Shown here: positions 11,310 through 24,380 of the stretch, one piece after another
Layout: every line of letters begins with the position of its first letter
Numbering within the stretch: the first letter of the stretch is position 1
Notes under the pieces: model-generated
What the model was told of the DNA's origin: nothing
Databases searched by the model: none
The model's input: the letters and a program-made list of their open reading frames with translations, nothing else
Assembly (NCBI GenBank): GCA_030867875.1
Contig: JAOWCC010000019.1
Coordinates: 103,589,006-103,653,005 of the forward strand
Source: Actinernus sp. WN-2022
Lineage: Eukaryota; Cnidaria; Anthozoa; Actiniaria; Actinernidae
DNA: 64,000 nucleotides
Direction of reading: 5' to 3'
Position numbers and translations under genes: made by a program

Positions 11310-12400
11310 AAATTTCTTTTTTTTTTAAGCGGACGCGAAATGGCCCCGCTAAATACAGGTTTCTGTATGAAACGGACTGTTGTATGGGTCTCTTGCAGCC
11401 GTGGCGTGACGCTAATTTAACGGTATTATCTTTCAGCATGACTGCTTTGTCTGACTATTTTGTTATTTAATTTTAACTTTTGAACGTTACGCATTTAACA
11501 TTGAACCACTTTATTGCCCTTGTTGAAGAAACGTTTTTGCAACACAAATACGAAATTAACGCTGACTTCTCAGTTACTGCAAGAATTTTTTTCAGGCATC
11601 GATCGCGTTTCTCCGATCTTCAGAAGCTCCAACTCCAAAAATATTTTATGGTTGCTTGGTCGCATTTCGGAGGAATCGTATTACAAAACCGCGTAGGGGA
11701 ATATCAAAATCGATTTAGTTCAAAAGTTATCATGCTTTCGGTGAAAAGGCGAAAACATAATCCGAGTAGATATGCGGGAAACACCGTCAAGAGCTCTCTT
11801 TTTAGAATTTCCCAATTCCCCAACAAATTTTGTTTTGCAGCAGAGATATCAATTGACATTGTGTAAAAAAAATCAGACAAATCGAATCAATTCTTCTTGA
11901 GTTAGAGCTTTTTAAAAACTCTATTTTGGTTGAAAATCGAAAGCGTATAAAATAGCACAAGATTTCCCGAAAATGCAATGTTGATTTCCGATCAAAGCTA
12001 CGCGCCGCATCGAGAATATTTTATAGCCGGTTCTAGTTTTCTTATGACTTGGAAAATGGAAAAGACGAAAGGTCCTAACCTATAAATGACAAAGGAAGGG
12101 CACAGAAATCAAAGGCCTTAAATGCCAGTGACAGCGAAACTGCACGGCAAATAGCGAGATCGTGGTGTTGGTTTCAAGCGATTCAGAGTTTTAATATGTT
12201 TCCATCTAAGCTTTCTTGGAAACAAATCTTCTCTCGGCTGGTTCCTATCAATTCTTCTTTATGTTCAGATGTGGACCACTCGGCGCTCGTAGTCGTATGC
12301 ATTGTTTGGCCTTGTTTTGCTTCTTTCCACGCTAAGGGCATCCTGCTGGAGCTTAGCCCTGCTGGAGCATTTAGCCCTGCTTGCTTTTTGGAAGACATAA
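11307..12400. repeat. Duplicated repeat unit, copy B (uninterrupted)
   Basis: Partner of 7627-10830 (see that entry). It preserves the empty site of element B and lacks the G-run/C-run segment, so it shows the older state. Confidence 0.8.
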
Positions 12401-12499
12401 GGCCAACAGAAACGTTTTTCCAGCCCCGATCCATGGGTTCAATAATAATAAACTTTATTAAATGTTTCCCAAGGGGCTTTTCAACATCCAATACACGCC

Positions 12500-15161
12500 T
12501 TTCATAAGTTTTACTTCCGGTCACGAAGACGAGGCTCCAGGTGGTTTGAAATCCAAGATGGCGGACAACTGCTCAGTCTCAGCTAGAAAGTACCTCCGAA
12601 AAGGACTCGAAAAGTGTGTTATTTAGTAGATCGTACCTGAATTTGGCTTCAGAATCACTGTATTTATGTTCATGTATAGTCTACCGTATATTAACTGATG
12701 ATTTGCATGAAAAACGTCCACGTTTTCGGCAAAATACCGAAAGAGCGCGGATGAAACTTTTAAACTATTAACTTTTGTTGAAAATCTCAACGGATCAGTA
12801 CCACAAAAAGCACACGCCGTATGAAATACTGCATTGCTGTGTACACTATGTACTGGAATAACTCTTGAGACGTGATTTATAGTGTAAGCCGACCCAAAAC
12901 TGAGAAAGAGTATGGCTCTGATACGGTTGCTTGAAATATGACTAACTTATGGTTGTTCAGTTAACGTATAACTTTGAGGGAAGTGGGGGTTTCTTGGTGT
13001 TACAGATCACCACATATGTAACACAAAGAAAACTACTGTCTTCTAAAGCAAAACAACACCCTGAAATACAAAGAACCCTATCCCCAGAAACAATGAATCA
13101 AACAATGAATCTGCTTCACCAAGAAGCACTCGGAAAAGTGATATTTGAAGTATGCGGGCATCAGGCGTCGTATTAGGACAGGCATTCCCGGAAAAATATG
13201 TTCCCTTGGTGTCAACGTACTCAAGAGAAGAGAAATCTTCAAGCATAATTCTGGCTCTTGGAAACAATGATAGCTACAGCTACCAGAATGAAGAAAATAC
13301 TGTTGATGATATTCAATCAATGGGCATCAGTCAAACGATGAAAATACAGATTCAACCGACCGCTATTGAAAAACCTGCTCGTTTTTCTTCTTCAAGGAAA
13401 TAATAAAAAAAAAAATAGTTTCTACACAGGATTCTCATCTTATAAAATATTTCAGGTCTAGTATGATTTTTATAATGTTTGAGAGAAGGGAGAAATATCA
13501 TTTACTGAAATAAATGTTTAATTGAGGCTAACAGTAATATGGGAACTGAGGGAATACCACTTATAAACAGTGGCTATACAAGCAATCCAGGTCAATAAAA
13601 ATATGAAAACATTAAGTACTAAATAAATTGTAACAAACATATTAAAACTATTAACTGGTAAAATAGGTGTTAACTAAGTGGTGGTTGAGGGTGATATTAA
13701 AATTAGTCCACATGAAATTGGGGGAATCATAAGATGGGTGATAATGTATGTATGAATAGCAGGGTTTTAGCCCAGAAGGTTTGGGGTAAGGTGAATCAAA
13801 ATCAGAAATGAGAAAAACACTAAAAAAAAGGAAAATTATGAGTAGTGAGAGCTGCTAAATAAACAATAACTGATATAACAATGTGGTGGCCTGATGATAT
13901 GAGAGTGAAGGGAGTGGGGGAAGTTGCTTGGGGAAAGGAGGGCATTGGCACCCCTGCCCCATCTCCCCTTATTTGACTGGCTAAAACCCTAGATAGGGTG
14001 AGCTAATATACCACACAGAGCATGCAGGGATAGGGGAATTAAGGAACCACTACTAATTACAATCGGTTTGTGCTAAGCTTTTCATTATATATAATTATCA
14101 AATTATCAATAATTGCAGAAAAGAATATTTTGAAATTTGAATTCCATTCAAAAAGCCCAAGCAGTGTCCAAAAGCCTCTGCTAGATATATTCTAACTACA
14201 AATAAACTTATTTTAATGGTATATGAATAATAAAATCAATACCGTATGCTGTTACACAATAATGTAAGTGATACAAAGTCAGGGAATATACATTGAAGGG
14301 TAAGGGTATGAATTTTATACAATGTGAAAAAAGGAATGAAAAAATAGAATTTACCATATAATGGGTAGGGATAGGGGAAGGAAAACGTGCTATCATTCTT
14401 TATTAATGTAAAAGTTATGTACATAATTTAAGTGAAAACGGCTTTGGGGAACTATGAACGGATAAACCATATTCTAACTGGAACTATGTCTGGATGGTTA
14501 TCCAGTATAATGGCTGCTGTTTCGGTATACTCGTTGCCTGCATCTTATCAGTTGACTCCAGCTTTTTCCAATGTTTGTTTTCTGTTAGGTGAACAGTAGT
14601 TACATTTCCCATCGATAGCACTTCACTTGCTGTATTAAATAGCAAAAGAGATTAGATATCATGACATGAGCTTATTAAACAGCCTATCAGAAATAAACTA
14701 AAATTTGCTTTGCACCTCATAAATCACTTTGCCTCAATTTTAGACCACAATACTAATTTACTTTAGGCAGAAGATATTTCCGACTCCTTTAAGTTAGCTT
14801 AGATATCTTCGACGGAAAGATGCCCCTGAAATAATTAATATCGTCCTCTGTAAGCTGCAAACGTTTTTTAGATTTGCAACCTGTCGGGTGTACATTGTTC
14901 GGAAATGACCGATGACCAGTTGATCAAGTCAGTAGAAAAGTACTTTTCTGTGCGCTAAACAATATACTAAAATAATGAAGACTACACATGGACATAAATA
15001 CAGTGATTGTAAAACCAAACACAGGTATGATTTACTGAATAACATACTTTTGGGAGTATTTTCGGAGGTACTTTCTAGCCGAGACTGTGCAGTTGTCCGC
15101 CATCTTGGATTTCAAACCACCTGGAGCCTCGTTTTCGTAACCGGAAGTAAAACTTATGAAA
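12500..15161. mobile_element. Inverted-repeat element, 2.66 kb, function unrecognised
   Basis: The ends TTTCATAAGTTTTACTTCCG... and ...CGGAAGTAAAACTTATGAAA are inverted. They continue inward for about 120 bases (CCAGGTGGTTTGAAATCCAA, AGATGGCGGACAACTGC, GAAAGTACCTCCGAAAA). No clear target duplication. The inside holds short frames (12949-13176, 13152-13403 +) that I do not recognise and long AT-rich non-coding sequence (13400-14900). Confidence 0.65.
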
Positions 15162-15199
15162 TTACAAAATAGTATATAATTTTAAAATATCTAAATGTA

Positions 15200-15230
<31 letters not shown>

Positions 15231-15299
15231 AAATCTTGTTATAATTAAAATTCTATGATAGGGATGTGATTCGATCAGACTGAGATAGCTAAAAAAAAT

Positions 15300-15549
15300 T
15301 CCAACATTGCCCTTTTTAGCTCTTTCTTAAATTTACCCAGAGACGTTGGTAACGCCACAGATTTTCATCTAAATTATTCCAGATAATGGTAGCTCTATAC
15401 TGAAATGATCTTTGTCCGCTCTTAGTCCTAAAAAGTGGGATTTGTAATGACCCACGGTTGCGTGTGAAACGATCGTGTACCTCCGAGCGTCTTATAAACT
15501 TGTTACAGAGATATTGCGGTGCTAGATTGTTCATACATACAATAAACAT
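15300..15549 (-). pseudogene. LINE reverse-transcriptase C-terminal remnant
   Basis: The minus-strand frame reads NNLAPQYLCNKFIRRSEVHDRFTRNRG, then IPLFRTKSGQRSFQYRATIIWNNLDENL. This is the NNL.P.YL.......H...TR.......P...T..G..SF.Y.....WN.L pattern of CR1/L2-like LINE ends. The rest of the element is absent. Confidence 0.6.
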
Positions 15550-15574
15550 GAAATGAATTTATGCTAGCTTTCGT

Positions 15575-16010
15575 TACGGGCGAGTGAGCACATGTCATGT
15601 GTTAATTGGCCTGCTGTCAATCAAACAGAACTTTTTACTTCCGGTTAAAAACTTCCTTTTGCGTCTGATTTTTAAAAAACAGTTTTTGGCATGTGAAAAA
15701 TTGCTGCCAAAACTTAGCTTGAATTTCAGCCGTCTCCTCCGGTTCGGAGGAACGAACCGGAGGAGACGGCTGAAATACTACAATTCTGTGGGAAAGTATT
15801 TTCCCCCATTTTTTTAATTTTAAAGGAAATTTGAGATCTTCGTATCACTGTATCACTGTAACACCGTATCACTGTAACACCGTATCACCGTATCACCGTA
15901 TCACCGTATCACTGTATCACCGTATCACTGTATCACCGTATCACTGTATCTTGGTATCTCCGTATCATTGTATCTTGTAACACGTTATATACCAAGCCGG
16001 AAAAACTGCA
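15575..16010. repeat. Second copy of the 10820-11150 repeat block
   Basis: It shares GTGAGCACATGTCATGTGTT, GAACGAACCGGAGGAGACGG, TTAAAGGAAATTTGAGATCT and the GTATCAC array ending at TTATATACCAAGCC. A perfect 19-base hairpin (AGCCGTCTCCTCCGGTTCG) lies at about 15730-15772. It has a single array arm, not the palindrome. Confidence 0.75.
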
Positions 16011-17021
16011 CTGAATTGCTATAAAAAGTTGAATTTTAGCTGAAAAACGAAAAAGCAGAAATAGTGTTAAATTAGTATTTACCTTCATGTAACAATTCAA
16101 ATTGTTTAGTTTCTTTCAAAATGTACGGGTTTTATCGCTATTTCTTTACGAAGAGTTGTGAGCGAATTTGGAAAATCCTGAGCGGGCAAGATGAAAAAAA
16201 TCTTGCCCGCTGAGCAACCAATCAGATTGCAGCATTCAATCCTCTTGCCGGCCTGCTCACTTGGCACAACTCCACGTGGACGCGACAGTGATCTGCCGGC
16301 TACCCTGCGTACCCTGCATGCCCTGCGTGCCCTGCATGCCCTACACCCTGCGTTTTAATCCGTCCGGTGAAAACTACAGTGATTTGGTGGTGGAAGAGAT
16401 GGACTTCTTGTGACTTACCATAGCTAAATCATGATACATGTCACTACATGTATGCACAGTGGACGAAACATTTGTTTAACTAAAACTATGAGGCGCCGTA
16501 TGGTACAAAATTCAAACTGTCTCTTGCAAATATGCTGAAATACCCACACATTAACCGAAATTTGTAAACGATAAAAAAATATTCTCGTTTACAAACTGAA
16601 ACGCACATGCGATAACTGAAATCCGTAAATGTTCAAAACATTATCTTTTATACGTGTTGAAACGCACATGCTGTAACTGAAATCCCTAAAGGAGAGCCCG
16701 AGATTCGCGTTCTGTCTATTAAAACGTGTAATACAATATTGAAATAAAAATATATCTGTTTGAACCGGATAAAAATGAAAGAAAAGCGTCAGAGTATTAA
16801 ATATTAGTGGCACATGTTTTCATTCATTGGTATGACATTTCATAAGAAACGGCTTTTCAAATGAATAATATATTTGAAAGAGACTTCAACTGGAGTGTGT
16901 TGAGTTGGTCCGGGCAGTAGGGTAACCCTACCTGAATCATTTTGCTTGTATACCAGGGCTATCTTTGACCCTAGTGCTAGGGTAACCCTAGCTTTCTCCT
17001 TGTAAACGGGCCCTGAGATTG
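16011..17021. other. No gene seen
   Basis: AT-rich sequence. It has a short GAGCGGGCAAGAT/ATCTTGCCCGCTC hairpin at about 16180-16206 and a few CCCTGCRTG repeats near 16310-16345. No supported gene. Confidence 0.5.
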
Positions 17022-17440
17022 AATAGCGGGCACATTAACGAGTTTCCCGCCAAAACATCTGCGATCTTATCTACTGTTTGAACGAATAAACAATAACAAC
17101 TATTCATCAATTAATGTTTGACAATGAAAAAAGATTGGTTTCAGAAACATTTTGTCTTCACTATCAAAAGCTTCATTCATCCCAATCAACGAATTATTGG
17201 CATAGTACGTACAGACGTGAACGCTATCACCCACCCTCCCTTGGGGATACATGTGTAAATAATGATTAACCATTAAATTTGGCGTGAAACAGGAGGGTGG
17301 GGTGAGGTTTCCCAGAAACGGTGATTGATCCGACTGATAATAATGGTATGTAAAAAGTCTTAAAAGTCAGTTCTCCCTGACCTTTCCTACAGAGAGAGCA
17401 CGACTTATTTCCACCTCTGCAGTCCTATAAGTACTTCAAG

Positions 17441-17514
17441 ATGGCAATTCGATTTGAAGTTGTATTTTTCACATGCGGCGTGCTTCTGCTATGTCATATA
17501 TGCACTTCTTTCGG
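17441..17514 (+). CDS. Distal signal-peptide exon (alternative or paralogous exon 1a)
   Basis: The ATG at 17441 opens 24 codons plus two bases, ending at a strong donor (gtaagt at 17515). The peptide is a short N-region (MAIRFE), a hydrophobic core (VVFFTCGVLLLCHICT) and SFG at the junction: a signal-peptide design. It ends in the same phase (GG|) and with the same FG as the exon at 35673, and both ATGs are preceded by CTTCAAG. It can therefore splice in frame to the exon at 42090, giving a 632-residue variant. I see no lipoxygenase exons between 17.5 and 35.6 kb, so it is either an alternative first exon about 24.6 kb upstream or the remnant of a duplicated gene. Transcript support is not available here. 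Confidence 0.6.
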
Positions 17515-18229
17515 GTAAGTATCAGTCTTGTTCCATCTATGTATGTTCAAAAAATATACGTTGTTAGTTGCTATGAGATTAAGTCGTTATGGATTATACT
17601 GATCTGTATGCCGCAAATGCTAGACTAAATTTAAGAACATCGCGTTCCAACACGCTCCCATATCTTCAAAATCTAGAACTTTGCTGAAAAATATCCACCA
17701 GAAAGCATTCAAACGTTTTCTTAAAGGGAACCCGGCTTGGCGCCAAATCCTAGCCGCGGCGCCTGACGCTCCATTTTGAGAAAACAATCTAGAATAAGTG
17801 TAACTATTTTGTCCGTAATAAAAGGTCTACTATCCTCTTTCATGTAACTACTAGTACTGATCGACTTTGAACTGTTCATGTTTTCTACCGTAACGTTTGC
17901 GTTGCGTTAAAATCGAATATAATTTGCTCGCTTCAGTTTCTGCAGTAGCTTGGCGCGGAAAGGATTCAATTCAGGTTTCTGGTCTCATGCTGTGAAAGTA
18001 CAGATTGTTCAAAATGTGGACGAGTGAAATTAGGAATAAATTTCACGCGTGTGTAATTTCCCGAGCCGCTTCGGCGCGTACATGCGGCCCAACAGGAAAT
18101 GTAAAGCTCTAGAATTCGAAAACAAAGTACTGAATCCTATAAGCAGTCTGTATAAACCTCACTGACAGCAATGTGACAGGTTGTCAGTATGAGACTGTGG
18201 TGATACGGCGCTAAATAAATATGGTCATT

Positions 18230-18600
18230 ATTTGCGTTCGACGAAGGAGAACGCATACTAATCTTGCAGTGGACTCCCTGTGGTTATGTGTGGGCTACCT
18301 GTGCTTCCCCAAGCGAAAGAAATTGAGATTCTTGTCCTCATGTCATCATGTGTGTTTGTACTTTTTGGAATAAATTATCTCGGCCGGGGACTGGTAACCA
18401 CACGTACACGATGCGAGCGGCCATTTGGTGAATGCCAGCATGGCTTCTGTTTTATTTCGCGATCGGTTAGTTACTTGCCTTATTTTCCGACAATCCAATG
18501 CAATGATGTTTCAAAGGTTCGCAAGTACAATTGAGCAAAGCCTGAGGAAAGTGTGTAGTACATCTGGAGGACCTTGAACATTCAACTCGGCCATAATTAT
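18230..18600. repeat. Dispersed repeat related to 19965-20110
   Basis: Both share TTGCGTTCG, GAACGCATACTAATCTT, GGGCTACCTGTG and a later GCCTCGTGGTT/GTGGTTATG edge. The open frame at 18280-18534 lies in this repeat and matches nothing that I recognise. Confidence 0.5.
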
Positions 18601-19960
18601 TTATTTATGCTGAACCCGAGTGAATGTGCGATCGAAAAATATGCTGTTGGCGTGCTCGCTGCATTGAATTGTGCTGTTCGGTTTGCCGATACCAAAACTG
18701 CAAATGGTCAAGATGCTATAAATCATACCTGAAGGCTGAAGAGAAATACATGGATATGAATATTTCAGTGTGAGTTGTGAAGAGTGACAACACCAGCGAA
18801 GTAGAGTCAAATCCAGCCGACTCTTGTCGCTCCCCAAATCAACTCACCATAATTTGTAAACAACCGAGTGAATTCTGTTGGCTTGCTCGCTGTACTGGAT
18901 TCTGCTTTTCGCTGTACATACAGATACCGAAACTACAAACAGTAAGATGACCTGGCTGAAGAGAAATCTATGTCTGAGTTTTCTAGATACCCGTAATCGC
19001 CGTATCTTGTGTGAGTTGCGACACTGTGTACATCTTGCCTTTCTTGGTTGTACAAATTAACGAATTCAAATTAACACTACATTCAGGCAGAGAGTTAATC
19101 TTTGATATGCCAAGGAACTGGAATATCGACACAGTACAAGGTGAGGGAAATTTAAAGTGCTGAGTTCATTGCTGTGTTCCCTAAATCCTAATCAATTAAT
19201 CTACACTGAATTTCTAGCGGACCTGAAACAAGGCTGATCAAAGCAATCAAAGCCAGGACATATTTGACCATAAGTTATTCTGGAACTAACTCACTTGAAA
19301 AATACCCGGGAAAAGTAATGCGAATGATCTGAATCGAAGGAACTATATGGGGTGTACTTTATACACATGCATATATAGTTTATGTTCTAGGGACAGGAAT
19401 GCAGTTTATACACATCTGAATAGTAATATTTATTTATACGTACTTTATATGAATCCCTTTATATATCCTGTAATATACTGTATTTTATATATCCTGTAAT
19501 ATAGTGTCCCCAATTAGCTTTACAGCTAAATACTATTGACACTCAAATAAAGTTCATGTTTGCATGTATGTATATAAATGTATGTAGCAACTTCAATTAT
19601 TGCTTTACACTGTATACCACACAGCAAAATGTGCTACTAATTCTCAAATCAATGCCATAACCATATAAAATACACATGTATACATATAGCCCCATAAGCA
19701 TCGCATCCAATGATTTAATGTTACACAAAGATAATTACAGTTTTATACCCAGATGCATCCCCTTGTATATTAACATATAAGTCAAGACATCAAAATTTTC
19801 ACATTAGTTAAAAAACAAGCACTTTTGATCAGGATTACGTACACCGTCCACATCATTGCAGCAATTTTTCAGCTTTTCTGACTGTTACCACAGTGCTTTC
19901 TCTTTCAAAAAATATGTCGAACGCACTTTGATAATCTATGATTACTTCTAGTATTATTAT
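18600..19960. other. No gene seen
   Basis: AT-rich intergenic or intronic sequence. There are two loosely similar stretches around 18600-18840 and 18850-19020 (GAGTGAATKYKYT, GAAGAGAAATAC/CTATG). No supported gene. Confidence 0.4.
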
Positions 19961-20305
19961 TAATTGCGTTCGAGCGAGAGCGAGAACGCATACTAATCTT
20001 AACGCGGGCTACCTGTGGTCCCCAGGCGCAACCAAACACGAAAAACGTGGGTTTGTACCTTTGCGCATAAATTAACTCAGCATGTCCATGATGCATTACG
20101 ATATACGGTTCGCCTCGTGGTTATGGTTTGAACAGTGCAAAAGGTGAGTAGTGATTTATCTCGGTAATATGCTGAAGAAATTCATAAGTGTTGCTCATCA
20201 AAGCGTGGTGACTGATCAAATTCTAAACTTAACCACAGATCGTCTCTTCTCGCGTCAATATTCTTGCTGCTGGAGCGGAAAGACGAGAAACACATTCAGC
20301 TATCG

Positions 20306-20958
20306 CCCGGCCTGATTAATCGATATTTCCGATAATCGATGCTAATCGATATTGATCAATACTAATCGATATTAATCAATCGATTAATATTGGAAATCGA
20401 TGATTAATCGATGACCAAGGCCGTTGTGACCTTTTATCGATTAGTAATCGATCATCGATTATCATCGATCTTTAATATCGATTAATATCGATTAATATCG
20501 ATTAATATCGATTAACATAAAGCCGATGGAAAGCAAATAGATAGAGTCGTTTTCGTATATGAGTGGGAAACTTGAGTATGACTTGATACCGCTATGATAC
20601 GACAGGAATTTCGAATGTTTTTATCAAAACTACGGTTCAGATACGATACGACGAGGCAAGTCATACGAAAATGACTCAGACATCATCATAAAGATATAAT
20701 AAAGTATTCATTATAACCGTACAAAAATTTGTTACCGTTTCATCTCATGTTGTATCAGGAGTGCTTTCGAAAAAAAAACCGATATCAATCGATGTCAATC
20801 GATACTAATCGATGTAATTAGTGGCCCAACTTCGTGTGACTATCGATTAATCATCGATTAACCGATACTAATCGATATTAATCAGCTAATTTCATCGATT
20901 AATATCGATTTATCGATTAGTTTTCGATCATCGATCGTCATCGATTAATCAGGCCGGG
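20306..20958. mobile_element. Fold-back element C with ATCGAT-rich arms, 7-bp duplication
   Basis: It begins CCCGGCCTGATTAATCGAT and ends ATCGATTAATCAGGCCGGG, flanked by GCTATCG on both sides (20299-20305, 20959-20965). Arms of about 200 bases are dense in ATCGATTA/TAATCGAT words. The centre (20515-20775) holds a second, shorter inverted pair (GAGTCGTTTTCGTAT and ATACGAAAATGACTC). No coding capacity. Confidence 0.8.
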
Positions 20959-20965
20959 GCTATCG

Positions 20966-22190
20966 TTATCGTTGTTCTCTGACGCCTCTAATTCCGGCTT
21001 ACCCTGGATGCCAGAGGCTCGAAGCAAGACGTCTTAGTCGAGCGAAGCGAGACCTCTTTAAACTGACGTCGAGCGTAGCGATCGTTGATGTGAGAAAGGA
21101 GAAGCTAATGTGATCTAGGAGAGGCGGTTTCCAACCTCTGATCCAGGGTAATTCCGGCTGGGGAGACATCGCGAACTGACTGATGCATTAAAGCTCTTTT
21201 AATTCAAAAGGAATTGCACTTTCCCAGTAGAAGTTTTCTGGTAAGAGTATAGAAGTTTTTGCACGTCTTTCAAATATGACAAACGTTCCTTCAAAACTCT
21301 GTTGATGTTCTGTAAAAAAATCAGACTGACCCGTTCACGCCTGACTGATTGCATGCACGTGGAAATTCAGACTACAAGAAGAGTTGAGATTTTAATACGC
21401 AAACATCTACAATGATTTCTGCCGAAACATTTTAATACTAGTAACAAGACAAGGTCTGCCGTAAACGTGAAACTACACTGAAGCAAAAGTTTATTTAGTG
21501 TTATGCTTTGCGCTCAGCGAGTGAGTCAAGCTTAAAGCGGGCCACGTACCACCGGTCTGGGAACTATAAAGCGAGCAGCCGTTTTGTTTATTTTACGGCT
21601 CACGATATTTCGATAACTGCATGGTCCGAATTTACTTGAAAACTTTATGCAATGACTTTTACAAAATAGTGAAGAAAGTAAACTTAAACATGGTTATGAT
21701 GCTATATGCCCGTAGTAGACCATTTAAACGAAAACATTGCTACACATTAATGCATGTTACAATATTACACATCAAATCTTATACCGTTACCGTTAAAAAC
21801 AGTTAAAATATATTAGTTATGTTACTATATAGTTTTATACCCAGGGAGCCAGAGGCAAATCTTCCAAGTAAGAATTGCATGTGTACATATAGCAGATAAG
21901 TCTAGCACAAGGGTAACCAGTTGAATTGATATTCATACGATAATTGTAAACAATGAGAATAAATATATTCATTATTCATTTGTGTTTACTAGTCCATTTC
22001 CTCTAGACGCAATCAGACAAAAGGGTATGATGTAAAAAAGTAAATAAGAAGAGGTATATTTTTCGGTACTTTCCTTGGTTTCACCAAACAAATACATTTC
22101 TAAAATCTGAATGAAATTTATATTACTTAAAAATATGATTCTTTTCGAACGAACGCACTTCCTAACTGATAGTTACTCTAGTATATAATT
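20966..22190. other. No gene seen
   Basis: It contains a short dispersed-repeat stretch (TGCCAGAGGCTCGAAG, 21008-21025) and AT-rich sequence. Open frames are short and unrecognised. Confidence 0.4.
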
Positions 22191-22498
22191 ATTATGAATA
22201 GAGTGGTTATAAATACCTTGTCGTCATGCTCCCTTGGTTTGGGGAATATGTTGAATACTGTATGCATCAGTACAGTGTGTGAACCACTTTGCGCTAATAA
22301 CCATCTTGGATTGCGCAACTACCAACCAGGGACACAAGACAGATTTAATGAACACAGACGGACAATAGACAAGCCTAACATTAAATCTAAACCTACTACT
22401 GTATCTGAACATTTTCTTTCTAGACCTAACCACTCTTACACCGACATGCAACTTATCCCTCTAGAAATAATATACTCCTCAAGAGACTCGATACGTAA

Positions 22499-24164
22499 TG
22501 CACTAGTCAATTGAAACTCCGGCCCCCCGACCTCCGCGACATAGCGGGGAATGTAACATTTATACAGTGTTACATTTTGACCTTTTCCCCGCCCATCGGG
22601 GGCAGTTGGCTGTTACAATACCCGCCCCATGGCCCCGACATGTGCTTCAGAATTTTCAATTTGGAGGCGGCATTGAGAAATTGAATATACATAAGCTTCA
22701 GTATCATATGACCCGTACGGCCCGCGCGCGCTTTCCTTTCAAAACCATTTACAAAAGTCACGTGATGAGGGCCGGACGTGTATGGCGTGAGCGGGCCGGA
22801 AAAAGCCGCCGAGGTCCGTACGTCATCATGACCTCGAGCCAAATATTTTCCCGTCAGGCCCTCCCACTCAGTCAATAAGTACCTAATCCGTTGTTCCATT
22901 ATTTGAAAAAAATACATTTTCTGAAGCACACTTTCTATTACTATATTTTCTTATTACTATCGTCGACATCAACCCGTTCGCCCCAGTCTCCTGTTTGTGA
23001 CGTATTATCTATGTGCCGCCGGGGTGGGTCAGGGTTTTGAGCTCAGTTTGGGCAGGTAGGGTCAGGGTTTTGACCTGATTTGGGCAGATCAGGGTCAGGA
23101 TTTGAGTACTGAATTTGGGAGCAGTCAGGGTCGGGGTTCAGTATATCTTAGGCAGTTAGGGTTCATTTTTTTAGCTACTATGCCAAAAAAAAGACATTCT
23201 GTTGCCGCATTGTGATCGCCTGCCCACATGCAAGCACTGAGGTTCCCATACATCGTGACGTCGCTAATTCGTACTTCAGTACTTATCTATGTACTTAATC
23301 TGTTGATTTGTTTACCCAATGCCACGTCCCGACTTGAAATGTTCCGTATTTTGCATGCAATCCCGGTACGCAATCAGGGGTTTGGAGCTCGGATTGGGTC
23401 AAACAGGGTCAGGGTTTGAGCCTCTTGGCCTCACATACATACCCATTTTTCATGTAATTTGGCGGGAAAATTACGAAAATTAAAAATTAAATAACTTTTC
23501 TCCCTCTTAACCAATCGAAATAGGGTTTTCGATTACTTTGTTCCCAACAAGAGGAGAATTGAAAAATTTAACATTTTAGTATCTTACGGCTACTTGAAAA
23601 TATGGAGAAACCTATTATAAATGGATAAATGACGTCATTGTGACGTCATTAAGATGTTCGCGTTAACACAAAACACAACATTTTATTTTGTTTAGCGCTC
23701 TTAAACCTCTCCATAAAAAAAATCATTATTGTACTGTTGAAAGTCTTGAAGATATAGACAAATAAACCAACCCTGGCGATTTTGGGGTCATTTATGCCCA
23801 CCGTGCAACATGAATAATTCATGTGGAAAACGAATTGCTTAATTACGGAAATAGAGAGGAAAAAATCGGGAAAATCAGTCTTGAAGCATTAATAAACCAA
23901 GCGTTTAGGACTAAAAATAGCGATGGGTAAAAAAAGGGATGATTTTGCCTTTTCCAGCGTTGTTGATGCTCGGGCCCAGTCCCGCTCTGTCGTGGCTGGC
24001 GTTACAACCACCGCTGAAATCCCCGCAAATTTTGCTAATCGTTACTTTCCCCGTTCCACCGGAGAAATGCTGCGTTAAATGTGCGTTATTCCACGGCCAT
24101 GTCCCCGTTAATGCCCCGCTATGTCCCGGGGGTCGGGGGGCCGGGGTTTCAATTGACTAGTGCA
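22499..24164. mobile_element. Harbinger-like non-autonomous element, 1666 bp, TAA duplication
   Basis: The ends TGCACTAGTCAATTGAAAC and GTTTCAATTGACTAGTGCA extend inward as G/C-rich inverted repeats (CCGGCCCCCCGACC, then GACATAGCGGGG), about 45 bases in all. TAA flanks it (22496-22498, 24165-24167). The inside holds degenerate GGGTCAGGGTTTTGA repeats (23020-23130) and no transposase that I can recognise. Confidence 0.8.
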
Positions 24165-24380
24165 TAAAGCCAGAGAAGTGCACCTTATAGATAAAGCTAA
24201 AACTCTAGAACCATATGGTATGAATATACGTGATGAAACATAGTGCTTATCTCTTATACTATTTTGCTACTTCAAGTTTTGGTCTACGTCACTTCCCGTT
24301 TCCACAATTTCTATTGCGAAATTTACCACATTTATAGATCTTCTTACCTTAGAGCTCATCTGACTTGTAACATCTAGTAC

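Noticed and set aside
16918..16998. TAGGGTAACCCTA motifs resembling telomere repeats
   Set aside because: There are only two isolated palindromic motifs and no tandem TTAGGG array.
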